This document shows positions 1 through 6,113 of a stretch of 17,759 nt of DNA, piece after piece. Position 1 is the first letter of the stretch; every line of letters begins with the position of its first letter. A program made the position numbers and the translations under genes. Source of the DNA: Bradyrhizobium sp. CCH5-F6 (GTDB taxonomy: Bacteria > Pseudomonadota > Alphaproteobacteria > Rhizobiales > Xanthobacteraceae); the NCBI RefSeq assembly GCF_001556045.1, contig NZ_LSIC01000196.1, positions 1 through 17,759 on the forward strand, read 5' to 3'. A model generated the notes under the pieces. That model did no database searches, had not been told where the DNA came from, and worked only from the letters and a program-made list of their open reading frames with translations.

Positions 1-1
1 G

Positions 2-121
2 CCTTGCGTCACCAACGGCGTCATGGACGCGCTCGCCGAGCTCGGCATCACCCAGCTGAACACGCCGCTGACCCCGCAGAAGATCTGGCAGGCGATCCGG
101 GACGCGAAGGCGGCAGGTTGA
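2..121 (+). CDS. Molybdenum hydroxylase large subunit (CoxL/xanthine dehydrogenase family), C-terminal fragment
   Basis: This is the last 39 codons of a gene that enters from the left edge and stops at TGA 119-121. The peptide reads [16 protein letters not shown], then a [12 protein letters not shown] motif. A short 'V-N-A-V-x-D-A-L' helix followed by 'PLTPE-x-(I/V)-W-x-A' is the usual C-terminal end of the large, molybdopterin-binding subunit of aerobic CO dehydrogenase and xanthine dehydrogenase type enzymes. These are cytoplasmic molybdenum hydroxylases working with FeS and FAD subunits. The cofactor-binding and active-site regions lie outside the window, so the substrate cannot be judged and no symbol is given. 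The gene converges on the acyl-CoA operon, with 164 bp of repeat-filled spacer between the two stops. Confidence 0.75.
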   Translation, partial: PCVTNGVMDALAELGITQLNTPLTPQKIWQAIRDAKAAG

Positions 122-136
122 GAGAGCGGTGCGTCG

Positions 137-163
137 CCCGGATGGAGCGCAGCGAGATCCGGG
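137..163. repeat. Short palindrome, probably half of a dispersed repeat
   Basis: The arms CCCGGAT (137-143) and ATCCGGG (157-163) flank GGAGCGCAGCGAG. This 'cccggatggagcgcagcgag' word resembles half-units of intergenic repeats I associate with Bradyrhizobium and Rhodopseudomonas genomes. It lies next to a second, complete element at 182-269, between two convergent stop codons. Confidence 0.5.
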
Positions 164-181
164 ACCGCGCCGTTACCACGA

Positions 182-269
182 CGTCATTGCGAGCGCAGCG
201 AAGCAATCCAGACACCTCTCGGCGTGAGAGATCTGGATTGCTTCGTCGCAAGGGCTCCTCGCAATGACG
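182..269. repeat. Intergenic mosaic palindromic repeat (two nested inverted-repeat pairs)
   Basis: The outer arms CGTCATTGCGAG (182-193) and CTCGCAATGACG (258-269) are a perfect 12-bp inverted repeat. The inner arms GAAGCAATCCAGA (200-212) and TCTGGATTGCTTC (232-244) are a perfect 13-bp pair. The element sits between the convergent stops at 121 and 286. A folded transcript could work as a bidirectional terminator or RNA-stabilising structure, but there is no clean U-tract, so that role is inferred. The 'cgtcatt...aatgacg' ends recur at 3611-3648, and in part at 4360-4460. Confidence 0.8.
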
Positions 270-285
270 GAGAGAGACGTAGTCC

Positions 286-1482
286 TCAAATCCCCAGCAT
301 CATCTTCGCGATGATGTCGCGCTGGATCTCCGACGTGCCGCCGAAGATCGTGTAGGCGCGGCCGTTGAGATATTCCGGCATCACCGTCAACATCTCCTCG
401 GGAACCGCCGGCTCGTGATTGAGCTTGTAGAGCGGGCGCATCGGCTCGACGGCGAGGGCGTCGTGGCCGATCACGTCGGCCCCCAGCCGCGTCACCGCCT
501 GCCGGATTTCGCTGTTGCGCAGCTTCAGGATCGACGACACCGCGCCGGGATTCTGTCCGGTCTGCAGCGCCGAGAGCACGCGCAGCTCCGTCATCTCCAG
601 CGCGTCGATGTCGACCTCGACCTCGGAGATGCGCGTGGCGATATCGGGGCTGTCGATCGCGCGGCCCGTCAGGTCCGACTCGGCGAGGTCCGCGATGGCC
701 TTCAGCCCCTCGCGCAGCTTGGCCGACGCGATGCCGGAGCCGCGCTCGAACTCGAGCAGATATTTGCCGTAGGTCCAGCCCTTGCCTTCCTCGCCGACGC
801 GGTTGGCCACGGGCACGCGCACGTCGTCGAAGAACACCTGGTTGACCTCGTGGTCGCCGCCGATGGTGAGGATCGGGCGCGTCGTGATGCCCGGCGTCTT
901 CATGTCGATCAGGATGAAGCTGATGCCGTCCTGCTGCCGCGGGCCGTCGCTGGTGCGCACCAGCGCGAACATGCGGTTGGCGTGGTGGGCATGCGTGGTC
1001 CAGATCTTGGTGCCGTTGATGATGTAGTCGTCGCCGTCGCGCACCGCGCGGGTCTTCAGCGAGGCGAGATCGGAGCCGGAGCCCGGCTCGGAATAGCCCT
1101 GGCACCAATAGTCCTCGCCGGAAAGAATCCGCGGCAAGTAGAAATTTTTCTGCTCCGGTGAGCCGAAGCCGATGATGACGGGCCCGACCATCTTCACGCC
1201 CATCACGTTGACATTGGGCACGCCGGCCCGCGCGCATTCGGTCTCGAAGATCCAGCGTTGTGCCGGCGTCCAGTCCGGCCCGCCATATTCGACCGGCCAG
1301 CCCGGCGCGCCCCAGCCCTGCTTATGCAGCGCGCGTTGCCAGGCCATGCCGATGTCAGGGTCGGAGAACACCGACGGCGTCAGGGCGGTCGCGCGCTTCA
1401 TCTCCTCGGTGAGATTCTTCGCAATGAAGCCGCGCACCTCGTCCTGGAAGGCACGCTCCTCGGCATTGAACGAGAGGTCCAT
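286..1482 (-). CDS. Acyl-CoA dehydrogenase, probable catalytic (large) subunit
   Basis: This 398-residue FAD-dependent acyl-CoA dehydrogenase would introduce the alpha-beta double bond of an acyl-CoA and pass electrons to ETF. The family flavin/substrate loop is clear at residues 126-138 (WCQGYSEPGSGSD), and the end FGGTSEIQRDI (380-390) is the usual C-terminal helix. Position 381, where medium-chain enzymes carry the catalytic Glu of 'YEGT', is Gly. A Glu-Arg pair at 246-247 (LEFERG) matches the alternative base position used by isovaleryl-CoA and long-chain dehydrogenases and by the mycobacterial ChsE4/FadE26 subunit. The ATG at 1482 has AAGGAG six bases upstream (1489-1494). It is last in an operon, 16 bp after a second dehydrogenase gene. 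The substrate is unknown; a dicarboxylic, branched or ring-bearing acyl-CoA is possible. Confidence 0.9.
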   Translation of the reverse strand: MDLSFNAEERAFQDEVRGFIAKNLTEEMKRATALTPSVFSDPDIGMAWQRALHKQGWGAPGWPVEYGGPDWTPAQRWIFETECARAGVPNVNVMGVKMVGPVIIGFGSPEQKNFYLPRILSGEDYWCQGYSEPGSGSDLASLKTRAVRDGDDYIINGTKIWTTHAHHANRMFALVRTSDGPRQQDGISFILIDMKTPGITTRPILTIGGDHEVNQVFFDDVRVPVANRVGEEGKGWTYGKYLLEFERGSGIASAKLREGLKAIADLAESDLTGRAIDSPDIATRISEVEVDIDALEMTELRVLSALQTGQNPGAVSSILKLRNSEIRQAVTRLGADVIGHDALAVEPMRPLYKLNHEPAVPEEMLTVMPEYLNGRAYTIFGGTSEIQRDIIAKMMLGI

Positions 1483-1498
1483 GATGCGCTCCTTGGGT

Positions 1499-2647
1499 TT
1501 AGGCCGAGACGGCCCTGCGGCTCAGCTGGGCGTGGCGGCCATAGTGATGCGCGCTGCCGCCGAACAGCGTGTCGAACGCGACGAGCCGTTTGAAATAGGC
1601 GCCGACCTCGAGCTCCTCGGTCACGCCCATGCCGCCATGGAGCTGGATCGACTGCTCGCCGACGAAGCGCGCGCATTTGCCGATCTTCGCCTTCGCGCCA
1701 GAGGCGGCTCGCGCGCGCTCGGCCGGCGGGCTATCGGCCTTCAGCGCCGCCCGCAGCGCGATCGAGCGGGATTCGTCGACCTGCATCGCCATGTCGGCGA
1801 GGCGGTGGCGGATCACCTGGTTGGCGGAGAGCGGCCGGCCGAACTGCTTTCGGATCTTGGTGTATTCCAGCGTCGTGTCCAGCAGCGTCTGCATGATGCC
1901 GACGGCTTCCGCCCCCAAAGCTGCCATGGCGCGGTCGACGGCCCATTCGATCGCGGGCAGGGCATCGCTGCCGTCGCCGAGCAGGGCGTCCTCGGGCAGA
2001 TGCACGTCGCTCAGTTCGATGTTGCAGGCGCGCCCGCCGCCGAGGCGCGCGTAATCGGAGACCGCAAGGCCCGTCGCCGTCGCCGGCACGACGAACAGGC
2101 CGATCCGCCCAGAGGGGCCATGATGGTCATGCACGAGCGCGGAGACGATGATCTCGTCGGCGGCATGCCCGTCGAGCACCGCGATCTTCTCGCCGGCCAG
2201 CCGCCATCCCTCGGGTGTCTTTCTTGCGCTGGTCGCGACCTGGGCGAGATCGAACCGCGCTGCGCGCTCGGAATGCGCAAAAGCGAGCTTCAGTGATCCG
2301 TCCGCCACCTTGGCCAGGCTCGCCTGCTTCTGCTCCGCGCTGCCGCATCTCGCGATCAGCGCCGCCCCGAGCACCACAGTTGCGACATAGGGCTCCGACA
2401 CCAGCCCGCGGCCGAAGGCTTCCATGAGGATGCCGACATCGACCGCGCCGCCGCCGAGCCCGCCGAACTCCTCGGGAAGCGGCAGCGCCAGCCAGCCGAG
2501 CTCGGCGAACTGCTTCCACACCGCCGGGCTGAAGCCGAGCGGATCGTTCGCCATCTTGCGGCGATGATCGGCATCGTAGCTTTCGGCCACGAACCGCTCC
2601 GCGCTCTCGCGCAGCAATCTTTGCTCGTCACTGAGATTGAGATCCAT
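1499..2647 (-). CDS. Acyl-CoA dehydrogenase-like protein, probable small/partner subunit
   Basis: This protein has 382 residues, starting MDLNLSDEQRLL. The frame is open further upstream, to 3250, but that stretch is antisense-type shadow overlapping the hydratase gene, so the ATG at 2647 is the start. The acyl-CoA dehydrogenase fold is recognisable: the N-terminal helical part, a middle beta domain (GEKIAVLDGH), 'RKQFGRPL', and the C-terminal 'LHGGMGVTEE' flavin motif. Unlike its neighbour it has no acidic residue at the C-terminal catalytic position (LFGGSAHH, about 361-368). I see no clear Glu-Arg at the alternative site either; a 'VDRAM' stretch is nearby. Such degenerate subunits pair with a catalytic one in pimeloyl-CoA (PimC/PimD) and cholesterol side-chain (ChsE4/ChsE5) dehydrogenases. 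It starts 5 bp after the hydratase stop, suggesting coupled translation. Confidence 0.85.
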   Translation of the reverse strand: MDLNLSDEQRLLRESAERFVAESYDADHRRKMANDPLGFSPAVWKQFAELGWLALPLPEEFGGLGGGAVDVGILMEAFGRGLVSEPYVATVVLGAALIARCGSAEQKQASLAKVADGSLKLAFAHSERAARFDLAQVATSARKTPEGWRLAGEKIAVLDGHAADEIIVSALVHDHHGPSGRIGLFVVPATATGLAVSDYARLGGGRACNIELSDVHLPEDALLGDGSDALPAIEWAVDRAMAALGAEAVGIMQTLLDTTLEYTKIRKQFGRPLSANQVIRHRLADMAMQVDESRSIALRAALKADSPPAERARAASGAKAKIGKCARFVGEQSIQLHGGMGVTEELEVGAYFKRLVAFDTLFGGSAHHYGRHAQLSRRAVSA

Positions 2648-2652
2648 CGCGT

Positions 2653-3507
2653 CTACTCCGCGGCCGCCGGCGGCTTGCGCACGGAGGGATGCAGGCCGGA
2701 TGGATCGACGATCATGCCGAACTCCTGGAGATTGTGCGCGTGGCAGAGCTGATGGAGCGCAAACGCCTGGTCGATCGCGGCGGGTTGGCCCATGATGTCG
2801 ACCGAGCGGTTGACGGCCTCCTTGGTCAGCTTCAGGGCAAAGGACGGCTTGGTCGCGATCCGGCGGGCCAGCTCCAGCACACGCGACGACAGTTCGGCGC
2901 GGGGCACGACCTGATTGACCATGCCGAGCTGGTGCGCTTCCTGCGCGCTCCAATTGTCGGCGGTGAACAGGAACTCCTTGGCCTTGCGCGGACCGAGCTC
3001 CCAGGGATGGACGAACCATTCGACGCCGCAAACGCCCATGGTGACGACGGGGTCGCAGAACTGCGCATCGTCGCTGGCGACGATGAGGTCGCAGGCCCAG
3101 GCCAGCATCAGCCCGCCCGCGATGCACTTGCCATGAACCTCGGCGATGGTCGGCTTGGCCAGATTGCGCCAGCGCCGCGTGATCTGGAGATATATTTCCT
3201 GCTCGCGCGCAAAACGGCCATGCGCATTGGGCTCGGCAAAGCCACCCCAATTTCCAATCGGTGGAAAATCCGCGCCAGCAGCGTTCTTGCCGCCCGGACG
3301 CAGGTCGTGGCCGGACGAGAAGTGCGGGCCGTTGCCGGCGAGGATGATGACCTTGACCGTATCGTCCTGCACGGCCGCGTCGAAGGCGGCGTTGAGATCG
3401 TAGGTCATTTGCAGGTTTTGCGCGTTGCGCGCCTCGGGCCGATTCATCACGACCCGGACGATCGCCGGGTCCGGCCGTTCCACGAGGATGGTCTCGAACG
3501 AGGACAT
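2653..3507 (-). CDS. Enoyl-CoA hydratase/isomerase (crotonase) family protein lacking the usual catalytic glutamates
   Basis: This is a 284-residue crotonase-fold protein. I chose the ATG at 3507 (MSSFETILVERPDP), which has AGGGGG upstream. The longer frame, to 3663, would run through a palindromic repeat. The first oxyanion-hole motif FSSGHDL lies at 63-69. The second region, HGKCIAGGLMLAW, lies at 125-137, followed by CDLIVASDDAQFCDP (139-153). The Glu usually in 'GGxxEL' is Met134, and the Glu of 'F-x-x-P-E' is Val154, so neither hydratase glutamate is present. The protein may therefore be an isomerase, hydrolase, decarboxylase or lyase of the superfamily rather than a classical hydratase. 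It is first in an operon with two acyl-CoA dehydrogenases, so an acyl-CoA substrate is very likely. Confidence 0.85.
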   Translation of the reverse strand: MSSFETILVERPDPAIVRVVMNRPEARNAQNLQMTYDLNAAFDAAVQDDTVKVIILAGNGPHFSSGHDLRPGGKNAAGADFPPIGNWGGFAEPNAHGRFAREQEIYLQITRRWRNLAKPTIAEVHGKCIAGGLMLAWACDLIVASDDAQFCDPVVTMGVCGVEWFVHPWELGPRKAKEFLFTADNWSAQEAHQLGMVNQVVPRAELSSRVLELARRIATKPSFALKLTKEAVNRSVDIMGQPAAIDQAFALHQLCHAHNLQEFGMIVDPSGLHPSVRKPPAAAE

Positions 3508-3610
3508 CGCGTTCCCCCTGGCGTTTCCGCTTATGTTTTGCCGGAGTTGACTATGTCGGCCTGCGATAGGCAAGAGGCTTGCGTCAGCCGGCTGGACGCG
3601 CTCATCCGTG

Positions 3611-3648
3611 CCGTCATTCCGGGGCGCGAAGCGAACCCGGAATGACGG
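3611..3648. repeat. Palindromic repeat in divergent intergenic region
   Basis: The arms CCGTCATTCCGGG (3611-3623) and CCCGGAATGACGG (3636-3648) form a perfect 13-bp inverted repeat around GGCGCGAAGCGAA. It lies in the 207-bp gap between the divergent hydratase and LemA genes, 66 bp before the LemA start. Its ends match the CGTCATT/AATGACG ends of the element at 182-269. Because both genes read away from it, a terminator role is unlikely. Confidence 0.75.
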
Positions 3649-3714
3649 AAGAAATCTGGACACTCGCGAAGGTCCTTCTGGTAGTTTACGCCAGATTCCA
3701 CCGGGAGAAATTTG

Positions 3715-4323
3715 ATGCGCAAGATCCTGACCGTGCTGGCGGCGCTGGCCTCGCTGAGCCTGACCAATTGCGGCTACAACGCGATCCAGAGCGAGGACGA
3801 GCAGATCAAGGCCGCCTGGTCCGAAGTCGTGAACCAGTATCAGCGTCGCGCCGATCTCGTTCCCAATCTCGTCAACTCGGTGAAGGGGTTTGCGCAGCAG
3901 GAGAAGGACGTGCTGCTCGGCGTCACCAATGCCCGTGCCAAGGTCGGCAGCATTCAGGCGACGCCCGAGGTGCTGAACGATCCGGCCGCGTTCCAGAAAT
4001 TCCAGGCCGCCCAGGGCGAGCTGTCGAGCGCACTGTCGCGGCTTCTGGTCGTCACCGAAAATTATCCGCAGCTGAAGTCCGATGCCCTGTTCAAGGACCT
4101 GATGTCGCAGCTCGAGGGGACGGAGAACCGCATCACGGTGGCGCGCAACCGCTACATCAAATCGGTGCAGGACTATAACGTCACCATCCGCTCGTTCCCG
4201 AGCAACCTCACCGCCATGATGTTCGGCTACAAGGAGAAGCCGAACTTCACGGTCGAGAACGAGAAGGCGATCTCGACCGCGCCGAAGGTGGACTTCAACC
4301 CAGCCCCGGCGCCGTCGAAGTAA
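3715..4323 (+). CDS. lemA: LemA family lipoprotein
   Basis: This 202-residue protein has the normal LemA size. Residues 1-18 are a hydrophobic signal after MRK. Cys19 follows L-T-N, a near-lipobox, so the protein is probably a lipoprotein with the helical bundle in the periplasm. The LemA signature follows: YNAIQSEDEQIKAAWSEV, then NQYQRRADLVPNLVNSVKGF, then the 'YPQLKSD' and 'ENRITVARNRYI' segments, and finally 'FPSNLTAMMFGYKEKPNF'. The biochemical role of LemA proteins is not established; they commonly sit beside TPM-domain proteins, as here. The ATG at 3715 has GGGAG at 3703-3707; the TTG three bases earlier is less likely. Two TPM genes follow. Confidence 0.93.
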   Translation: MRKILTVLAALASLSLTNCGYNAIQSEDEQIKAAWSEVVNQYQRRADLVPNLVNSVKGFAQQEKDVLLGVTNARAKVGSIQATPEVLNDPAAFQKFQAAQGELSSALSRLLVVTENYPQLKSDALFKDLMSQLEGTENRITVARNRYIKSVQDYNVTIRSFPSNLTAMMFGYKEKPNFTVENEKAISTAPKVDFNPAPAPSK

Positions 4324-4359
4324 GCGCGTTCGTCTCGCATGCGCGCCTCGCCCACCGCC

Positions 4360-4460
4360 GTCATTCCCCGCGAAGGCGGGGAATCCAGTAAGCCGCGGCT
4401 TCTCGATTCAAGCACGGCTGCCTCTGGGATACTGGATCGCCCGCTTTCGCGGGCGATGAC
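4360..4460. repeat. Two-hairpin palindromic repeat running into the TPM gene start
   Basis: The left hairpin is TTCCCCGC-GAAG-GCGGGGAA (4364-4383) and the right one is TCGCCCGC-TTTC-GCGGGCGA (4437-4456), each with perfect 8-bp stems. The two halves are also complementary to each other over about 21 bp with three mismatches (from 4370-4390 to 4430-4450), as in REP/BIME-like elements. The ends are GTCAT (4360) and ATGAC (to 4460). A 12-bp tail, GCGGGCGATGAC (4449-4460), is repeated exactly at 4473-4484. The right end overlaps the probable translation start of the next gene. Confidence 0.85.
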
Positions 4461-5346
4461 AGCGAATTTGTTGCGGGCGATGACGGTCATCGCCCTCATC
4501 TTCGTCCTGGCGTTCCCCGCCTCCGCCGACGTCGACATACCCGAGCTCACCGGCCGCGTCGTCGACCAGACCGGCACGCTCTCCAGCAGCGACATCGCCG
4601 CGCTGTCGCAGAAGCTGCGTGACTTCGAGAACCGCAAGGGCAGTCAGATCGCGGTCCTGATCCTGCCGACCACGCAGCCGGAAACGATCGAGCAATTCTC
4701 GATCCGCGTCGCGGAGGCCTGGAAGATCGGCCGCAAGAAGGTCGACGACGGCGCAATCCTCATCGTTGCCAAGAACGACCGGCACTTGCGCATCGAGGTC
4801 GGCTATGGCCTCGAAGGCGCGCTGACCGACGTCACGTCGAGGCGCATCATCGACGAGGTCATCACACCGAAATTCAGGACGGGCGATTTTGCCGGCGGCA
4901 TCTCCGACGGCGTCGATCGGATGATCCGGGTGATTGACGGCGAGCCGCTGCCGGTTCCCTCGCCGACCGTCCATTTCGGCAATCTGGACGACCTCGCGCC
5001 GCTCTTCATCGTGACGCTGTTCGTCTCGATCGGGGTCGGCGGGTTCTTCCGGGCCACGCTGGGGCGGCTGCTCGGATCATTGACGACCGGAGGCATCATT
5101 GCCGCGCTGACCTGGCTCATTCTCGGCTCCGCCGCGCTCGCCGGCGCTCTCGGAGTCCTCGGCTTCATCATCGGATTTATCGCCGATCTGTTTTCGGCGA
5201 TAACGCCGGGCACCGGCCGCTCGCGCGGCGGCGGCTCGTGGTCGAGCGGCTCTTCGGGCGGATGGAGCAGCGGATCGTCGAGTAGCGGCGGCTTCAGCGG
5301 CGGCGGGGGCAGTTTCGGCGGCGGCGGCGCCTCGGGGAGCTGGTAG
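4456..5346 (+). CDS. Exported TPM-domain (YgcG-like) membrane protein with Gly/Ser-rich tail
   Basis: From ATG 4456 this gives 296 residues; ATG 4480 gives 288 and TTG 4471 gives 291. The frame is open back to an ATG at 4339, but that extension would translate the repeat and is unlikely. I favour 4456 because its Arg7 gives the signal peptide a charged start; none of the options has a good ribosome-binding site. The signal peptide ends near FPASA/DVDIP. The TPM domain follows (about residues 28-155: VVDQTGTLSS, GSQIAVLILPT, DGAILIVAKNDRHLRIEVGYG, TDVTSRRIIDE). Hydrophobic segments then occupy about 180-255. The last 40 residues are a Gly/Ser tail ending GGGGASGSW. The YgcG architecture is typical. 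LemA and a second TPM gene flank it, suggesting one envelope complex. The molecular function is unknown. Confidence 0.85.
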   Translation: MTANLLRAMTVIALIFVLAFPASADVDIPELTGRVVDQTGTLSSSDIAALSQKLRDFENRKGSQIAVLILPTTQPETIEQFSIRVAEAWKIGRKKVDDGAILIVAKNDRHLRIEVGYGLEGALTDVTSRRIIDEVITPKFRTGDFAGGISDGVDRMIRVIDGEPLPVPSPTVHFGNLDDLAPLFIVTLFVSIGVGGFFRATLGRLLGSLTTGGIIAALTWLILGSAALAGALGVLGFIIGFIADLFSAITPGTGRSRGGGSWSSGSSGGWSSGSSSSGGFSGGGGSFGGGGASGSW

Positions 5347-5351
5347 CGGTC

Positions 5352-5849
5352 ATGAGCATCAAGCGCATTGCCCGACATCTCGTGCAGCATCATTGGCGCG
5401 CGAAGCAGATTTTTCCGACTGACGTGCTCGACCGCATCGAGCAGGCGATCAAACGCGGCGAAGCCAGCCATTCCGGCCAGGTCCGCTTCGTCGTCGAAGG
5501 GGCGCTCGACGGCGCGCCGTTGTTCCGCAATCAGCCGGCGCGCGAGCGCGCGCTCGACGTGTTTTCTCAGTTGCGCATCTGGGACACCGCGCAGAACAAC
5601 GGTGTCCTCATCTATCTCCTGCTCGCCGACCGCGACGTCGAGATCGTCGCCGATCGCGGCATCGATGCGAAGGTCGGTGCCGAAGGGTGGGAGAGCATCT
5701 GCCGCGCGATGGAGGCCGAGTTCAGATCGGGTCGGTTCGAGCGCGGCGTGATCGGCGGCATCGAGGCGGTGTCGCGTGAGCTGGCGCGGCATTTCCCGCC
5801 GCAAGGGCCGTATTCGAACGAGCTGCCGGACGAGCCGGTGGTGATGTGA
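5352..5849 (+). CDS. Single-domain TPM family protein without signal peptide
   Basis: This 165-residue protein starts five bases after the preceding TPM stop. Only a weak purine stretch precedes the ATG, so translation is probably coupled. Residues 1-35 are basic (MSIKRIARHLVQHHWRAKQI). The TPM core follows: GQVRFVVEGALD, WDTAQNNGVLIYLLLADRDVEIVADRGI (about 92-119), then a helical end with FRSGRFERGVIGGIEAV. I see no signal peptide, transmembrane segment or Gly-rich tail, so it is probably cytoplasmic or peripheral on the membrane. The lemA-TPM-TPM order suggests a common function, which is unknown. The family assignment rests on the 'NNGVLIYLLLADRDVEIVADRGI' pattern, which parallels 'DGAILIVAKNDRHLRIEVGYG' in its neighbour. 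Confidence 0.85.
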   Translation: MSIKRIARHLVQHHWRAKQIFPTDVLDRIEQAIKRGEASHSGQVRFVVEGALDGAPLFRNQPARERALDVFSQLRIWDTAQNNGVLIYLLLADRDVEIVADRGIDAKVGAEGWESICRAMEAEFRSGRFERGVIGGIEAVSRELARHFPPQGPYSNELPDEPVVM

Positions 5850-6065
5850 CGGATTGTGATGTGGGGCTGCAGATGGCGTCCCCTCCGTCGCGATGACGAT
5901 GTGTAGGCAGCGCGACCGCCCGGCCATTGCGCCGCCGTTCATCTTCCCCCGGTTACAAATTGTTTCACGCCCGCCACGCCGGTTCCATTTTCCCGGCCCA
6001 ATTCGGCCCCGGATCAAATCCTAAAATTTCGGTAAGCGGGTCCAGAGGTAAGGATTTCGCAAGCT

Positions 6066-6113
6066 ATGAAAGTTACCAAAAGGTCAACCCAGACTGGAGT
6101 ATTTGAGCCGTGA
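6066..6113 (+). other. Possible 15-codon upstream ORF overlapping the next start
   Basis: ATG 6066 opens a short frame, MKVTKRSTQTGVFEP, whose TGA (6111-6113) overlaps the GTG start of the next gene (6110) as GTGA. A TAAGGA lies further upstream than ideal. It could be a translated leader coupling translation of the 335-residue protein, or chance. It sits in a 260-bp intergenic region that is AT-richer than its surroundings, where the gene's promoter should also lie. Confidence 0.3.

Noticed and set aside
2648..3250. N-terminal extension of the second acyl-CoA dehydrogenase
   Set aside because: The extension overlaps the crotonase gene in another frame. The family N-terminus begins exactly at the ATG at 2647.
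4339..4455. Extended start of the exported TPM gene at the ATG at 4339
   Set aside because: The added residues are a translation of the palindromic repeat, no ribosome-binding site precedes it, and the signal peptide would be buried inside the protein.
4803..6017. A 404-codon minus-strand frame opposite the TPM genes
   Set aside because: It lies across two genuine TPM genes, contains a proline run that is the antisense of their Gly/Ser tail, and has no recognisable domain.
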